Shown here: positions 59,416-64,000 of the stretch, piece by piece
How positions within the stretch are numbered: position 1 is the first letter of the stretch
Layout of the letters: every line of letters starts with the position of its first letter
From: Neurospora tetraspora
Lineage: Eukaryota; Ascomycota; Sordariomycetes; Sordariales; Sordariaceae
Assembly (NCBI RefSeq): GCF_033439725.1
Contig: NW_026944384.1
Location: 3,286,001-3,350,000 of the forward strand
DNA: 64,000 bases
Reading direction: 5' to 3'
Notes under the pieces: model-generated
Told to the model about the DNA's origin: nothing
The model's database searches: none
What the model saw: the letters and a program-made list of their open reading frames with translations, nothing else
Translations under genes and position numbers: made by a program

Positions 59416-62400
59416 ATATACCATTCGGCACCAAAATACAACTACCGCGGGCGTTCCAACCCAGTCCTGACAAATTCGATTGCAGCCAGCGGCACCATGT
59501 GTGCTGCTTACATCGAAGCTACTTCTCGAGTTGCCCCGTCTTTGCAGCGCGCAAACGGTACAGACGCATTCGAGTCACGATTATCTTCCAATTTGTTTTA
59601 GCAAGCCTTCTTTATCCTGGTTCTATGTTATCTTTTATACCCGGGGTTCTGGTTTTGGGGTTCTGGGCTTGGTCTGGTTGCGGTTCTAGGCGCAGCACAA
59701 AGAAGGCAGAGGTCCGGGCATGAGGGGATCTGTGGTTTTGTTCATGAATCAACGCAAAAGCCCTTGTTTATTCTACATCTTGAAAAAAGCTGTATATACG
59801 TTATACCCCTTTTCCACCGCTGTTTTCCAGAACCGGTATATAGGACCGATTTTGTTTCGCACAAATTCAGGCTGAACGAGGGGAGTTGCTAGAAAGCTAA
59901 CAAGGCTTGGGCGGCTTATTTCTCGTTACACTATCTGCATACACATATCTGCAGTTCCAACCTGTTCCACTATTCTGGTAAAGCAAACACGAGCTTCATG
60001 GCATCTAGCATGGCGTTTCGTTCCCGTTTGTTTTTCTTTACGCGGTTTTCTTGGCGGGTCCCATGATTTTGGGTATCAGGGTTCAGAGAAGAAAGAGCGG
60101 TGGCTGACTTTTTCTACTTTGAATATCTTTCCTCAAATTCTTTTTGGAGTGCGTCTTTGCCAGTACGCGTACGGACACAGTATTGTTTTTCTGCGTGTAT
60201 CTGTTGTGGCGTCGATTGGGTCTTTATTTGCTTGCCTTCTTTCTGTTTCGACGCACCATCCATCACACAGCACCGGAACACGATCTACAGCAAGCATAAC
60301 CATGCCGAAGCGCAATCAGCGATCAGATGATGTGGCATATCTAGGGCAGGGTAGGATACGAGGGCAAAGCAACTTCTTTTTTGAAAGAGGCGGAAAGAGT
60401 TCCTTGTGGGAAATTTGTCGGGCGCGTCAGCAAACGAAACAAACACACTTGCCCAAAACAAACACGATACGGGCAGGACGGGTCACGGTCATGATGAGGC
60501 TTGCAAGGCGTAAAGCATGGCATGGCATGGCAAAAGACAAGGTTTCTATACCTAGATTACCTAGCTTACGTGGCGGCTGGGATGGACTGGACATGGAGGG
60601 ACATGGAGGGAGGGAGGTATCACATACGAGTGTGCTAGGTACCTCATAACAGAAGAGATCAGTGCTCTATGGCAAAAGAAAAGAGGAAAAAGGGTCTTCA
60701 GACAATGCCATCAAGTTGCCTAACTAACAATATTATTACCACTTTCCATCGATCAGTCGCATTCAAGTGTCACCCACCTGTCGTCCATTGACTTCATCTT
60801 ACTGATACAGAACATTCGTAACCCAACCTACCTATGAAAGCCCTCTCCAATGCCACGGGACTACTAGGTAGACAATGCCAGATCTCCGTAGTGTACAAAC
60901 ACTACCCCATCCCTAGATCAAGAAAACGCGGAATTCTAGAAACAACAGGGGGTTACAAACCTAGAGCCACGAGACCGATGAAGTGATGTAATCAAAGGGG
61001 AGGGATCGATCGACGTTTACGATTTCTTCCAGTCAGCCTAGTGTAGTGAACCCGGGAGCACCGGGGACGGGGACGGGGGGACTAGGAAACCGGGGGACCG
61101 ATGGAAAATGCAAGATTTGAGTTTTTGATACCAGTTTTTGAGTTGACATGACATCGGGAAGACCGCCGAGTGAACGGTGAGCAATTTGGAGTGACAAACC
61201 CCAGGCAGGTCTAAACAAAGGGAACAATGGTAAACAAAAATAAATAGCCTTCCCTATCCCAAATTTTTCGTGCGTATCTATCTGCTTACCAAATGAAGAA
61301 AAGGATGCGGGATGCGTTGTTCGGCCCGCGTGAAGAAGGGAGGTGAATCGGCTCGGTGCACATGGTCGTCCCGGATGGTGTAGGAGCGGTTGGCGGTCTG
61401 GTGGCGGCGCACAGAGGTATCAATCACACGGCTGGCCTGGAATTGGGTTTCGTCATGTGGTTTGGGTTGGATCTTGGATGTTGTGAATGTTGAATCTGAT
61501 GGCCGGCAGATACTTACCTATCGTGCCATTATTCATTGTATGCTAAATCTGAAAGCCATGTTTGAAATTTCATGATTCAACCCTAATCAATAATCGTCAA
61601 CTTGTAGGACGTTTTTTATTGTACATTCAGCCACTTGACTTCAGTCCGGTTAGCAAGGTGATGGAAAACACAGCAAGATAGTACGTCTGTATACACTGTA
61701 GTGGGCATGGGACGGAACAAGCAGAAAAAGAATCAGAGGCGACATACCGTTCGGGAGACCATCCATCTCAGGGATCAGATGGAAGAAGACATGGAAGCCA
61801 GGGGGCCTTGTTGAGGTGACAACACATCGATCGTTCATTCTACAGTGAGCGCTGGTGATTGTATACATCGTTATGTCGTCAAAATGTGAGAAGTGAGTGA
61901 GCAAGGGGTGGTGAAGAGCCTGTGTACTTTCCCACTACCTAGCTTAGGTATTCCATCTTGCCTATATGTATCAACTGTAGGTAACAGCTAAAGTAAGTAG
62001 GTAAGGTATACTCGAGAACCATTGTAATGTTAAACAAGTTGTGAATAATATCAACCTCCTTCACTCAACTGTATAATTGCAAGTTCTGCTTTTTGTCACC
62101 TACTTTCAGTCTAATAAGGTCTGGTATTGACTTCCCCACCATTCAGCCCCAGTCAACAACCTAACCCTTTCTTTTTCTTGCCCGTTGGATCAGCCCAGTT
62201 TATTTAGGGCCAAGTCAGGTCAGGTAGACATGCGTTGTTGAGGTCGGCTTATGTGCTGTGCGTACCGTACACCACTGCGTGCGTTGTGATCAACGGGTAC
62301 ACAGCTTTTAAGGTTGGCTGCCGCTTGTACTGTGTTCTACTGACTGTGTGGTTTTGGTTGGTCGTGGGCGGATAGGTAGGTACCTACTATTCTATCGGCA

Positions 62401-63488
62401 TGACAAGGTCGTTGAAGAGGAGTGAGCAGTATGTAAGCGCTATGTTGGTTTTCTCTAGGTACATTTTGGCTTTGAATTGTAATTTGAGTTTGCAGCTTTA
62501 ATCTCTAGTGTTCCAGAAAAGGAGAGATGAAAGGGTAACTGGAAGCACTGAACATTGAGGACACTAAGAAACTCACAAGTGTACATTTCAAAAGGAAATA
62601 AGTAAGGAACTACGTAGTGTAACAAGTGTTTTGGCCAACAAATGAATTGCATTCAGCCTGTCCTACATACCAATTTCACCTTTCCTCATGCCGGCCTCCG
62701 TTCTCTTCGAGATCCAAGATCCATCCCGTTGTACCCTCCTCAGCTATTTGCGCTGTGTCGGTACCTTAGCCGCCTTTGTAACGCTTAAAGCACGAGAAGG
62801 ATTGAGAAACAAGAGCACGCACCGTGAAACACAACACAGTGCTTTAGTATACACACACAAGTATAGGCGTGTGATGTACCGGAGTACCTCCCATCCTTGA
62901 TGATGTAACTTTCCCCAGACTCGCACAACGGTTGGTTTCCCGCCCAGCTGTGGCTGCCCTGCGCAAGGTGAAGATTGAGGGAGGATACTGTGCTGTGTGT
63001 CGCCTGGCTGCATGGCGAGGAAGAGATGCGATGAGAAAATGTGAGTGTCGCTTGACAACACATCATTGGAGCCCCTAGGCAAGCTTCCGGACCCTTATCC
63101 GCGATATTGAAGGGGGATGGAGGGGGTCCAGTAGTAATTCATGCACGCCCTCTGTACTTGACACATTTGAAAACGCTTACATGGCCCAGGTGGGCAGAAT
63201 ATTAATCACTCCAGTGCCATCGTCTTTGATATCCTGTCCCAACCTTACCCACAACCAGTCCACGATGGACACAAAGCAATGGATAAGATAGTCGCCACCC
63301 CCAACGCCCCTTTTGGATCCTATGTGCAACGTGGAGAGAACGCCAACGACCAGCATATTTCAATCTTGTGAAATATTGCCTTGTTAGTCAAGAGGAGCCG
63401 AAGGAGGAAAAGTGAGGTCAGGAAGGGCGCTGTACATTGTACAAGAACACAAGTACAATGATAAGGCAATAAGATGGAGAATGGGCTA
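59416..63488. other. Downstream GC-balanced region without recognisable gene
   Basis: The first few hundred bases are probably the 3' untranslated part of the GATA gene. The rest shows only short, unconvincing frames (longest 176 codons at 60119-60649, low-complexity and motif-free), short tandem words (GGCAT near 60517, ACATGGAGGG near 60590) and a G-run cluster at 61054-61080. TAGGTAGGTACCTA-like words near 62375 are common in Sordariomycete intergenic DNA. Confidence 0.5.
61054..61080 (+). other. Potential G-quadruplex
   Basis: Four G-runs of 3, 4, 4 and 6 with loops of 6, 2 and 2 bases, in the order GGG, GGGG, GGGG, GGGGGG. Fits the usual G-quadruplex pattern. It lies in intergenic DNA downstream of the GATA gene; no regulatory link is evident. 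Confidence 0.5.
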
Positions 63489-63674
63489 CCGCAAAGACTC
63501 GGGCCATACGTTTTTAGGTTCCAGGGCCTAACTGACAGAATCTATGTATTAGGTGCCTTAGGGTTTGGGTTTTGGGAGAGATTCGAGCAGCCTGCAATGC
63601 TAGAGGTGCCTCAAGTGTACTGATTGTGTCTGATTTCCCTGGAACCTGAAAACGTATGGCCCGAGTCTTTGCGG
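63489..63674. mobile_element. 186-bp MITE with near-perfect 38-bp TIRs
   Basis: Both ends begin CCGCAAAGACTCGGGCCATA when read inward and match over 38 bp with one mismatch (T/C). TA flanks each end (63487-63488 and 63675-63676). No coding capacity. The nearly identical ends suggest recent insertion or strong constraint. The CCGC start and TA duplication are shared with the other two MITEs in the window, but the rest of the ends is different. Confidence 0.88.
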
Positions 63675-63676
63675 TA

Positions 63677-64000
63677 GCGGAGCCGAGTGAGGCTCTTGGA
63701 CTCATTGCAACCTGACCTCTACCCCCACCTGCCGAGAACAAACAATAGGATGCAGGCACCGCAGCCAGTTGCCGATCGAAGGATGGCGGGATGTGCGGGA
63801 GCGATAGATGGACTGGATGTCTTTGGCCACCTGTTCGTCTTCGGCTGCTTATAGGCGGGACAGACGGGATGGGAGGAGGGCACCTGGCATATGGTAAGGC
63901 GACAAACACACCTCAGAAAGCGGCCCCCTCCTTCGAGTGTGTGCGGACGGGTAGGTGCATTATCACCCATCATCACTCCCGTCCATCACCAGCAATCACC
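63677..64000. other. Right window edge, no gene recognised
   Basis: 324 bp of GC-balanced sequence after the MITE. Minus-strand short frames (for example 63719-63976) run through it without recognisable motif. It may belong to the promoter of a gene beyond the window. Confidence 0.4.

Noticed and set aside
60119-60649. 176-codon plus-strand open frame downstream of the GATA gene
   Set aside because: Contains low-complexity tandem words (GGCAT, ACATGGAGGG) and no family resemblance; probably non-coding.

Overview
The window looks like a chromosome segment of a filamentous ascomycete (Pezizomycotina, most likely a Sordariomycete). Four things point there: a GATA factor of the NsdD/SUB-1 type with short GT-AG introns; a two-speed base composition in which GC-balanced islands alternate sharply with very AT-rich blocks; the C-to-T/G-to-A decay typical of repeat-induced point mutation (RIP), with former CAA/CAG codons now read as stops; and the transposon families present. 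Species cannot be named from sequence alone.

Layout. 1-6382: the right-hand part of a Ty3/gypsy chromovirus on the plus strand, GC-balanced and hardly RIPed, with gag, protease-RT-RNase H-integrase, chromodomain and 3' LTR. 6381-17600: an older, heavily RIPed 11.2-kb Ty3/gypsy fossil on the minus strand with two 329-bp LTRs. 17601-21235: a RIPed PIF/Harbinger element with a transposase (+) and a Myb/SANT-like partner (-). 21236-27153: GC-balanced island with no recognisable gene and one 164-bp MITE. 27157-34932: a 7.8-kb RIPed unit with identical 33-bp terminal inverted repeats, holding a second Harbinger transposase (-) and a Mutator-like (MULE) transposase (+) with its own inverted repeats. 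34936-36044: small island. 36047-44607: two copies of one pogo/Tigger-like DNA transposon, head to head around a 230-bp spacer; the right copy carries a 749-bp solo LTR. 44610-48870: island with a 249-bp MITE that shares the ends of the pogo-like elements. 48870-54330: RIPed block of unassigned origin. 54400-64000: GC-balanced flank with the only convincing host gene, an NsdD-like GATA factor (57985-59415), plus a 186-bp MITE.

The window is therefore a repeat-dense, nearly gene-free stretch of about 54 kb lying directly upstream of a conserved developmental regulator. No gene cluster, CRISPR array, rRNA or tRNA was found. The most interesting structures are the inverted pogo-like pair with its solo LTR, the composite Harbinger/MULE unit, and a set of TA-flanked MITEs that all begin with CCGC.
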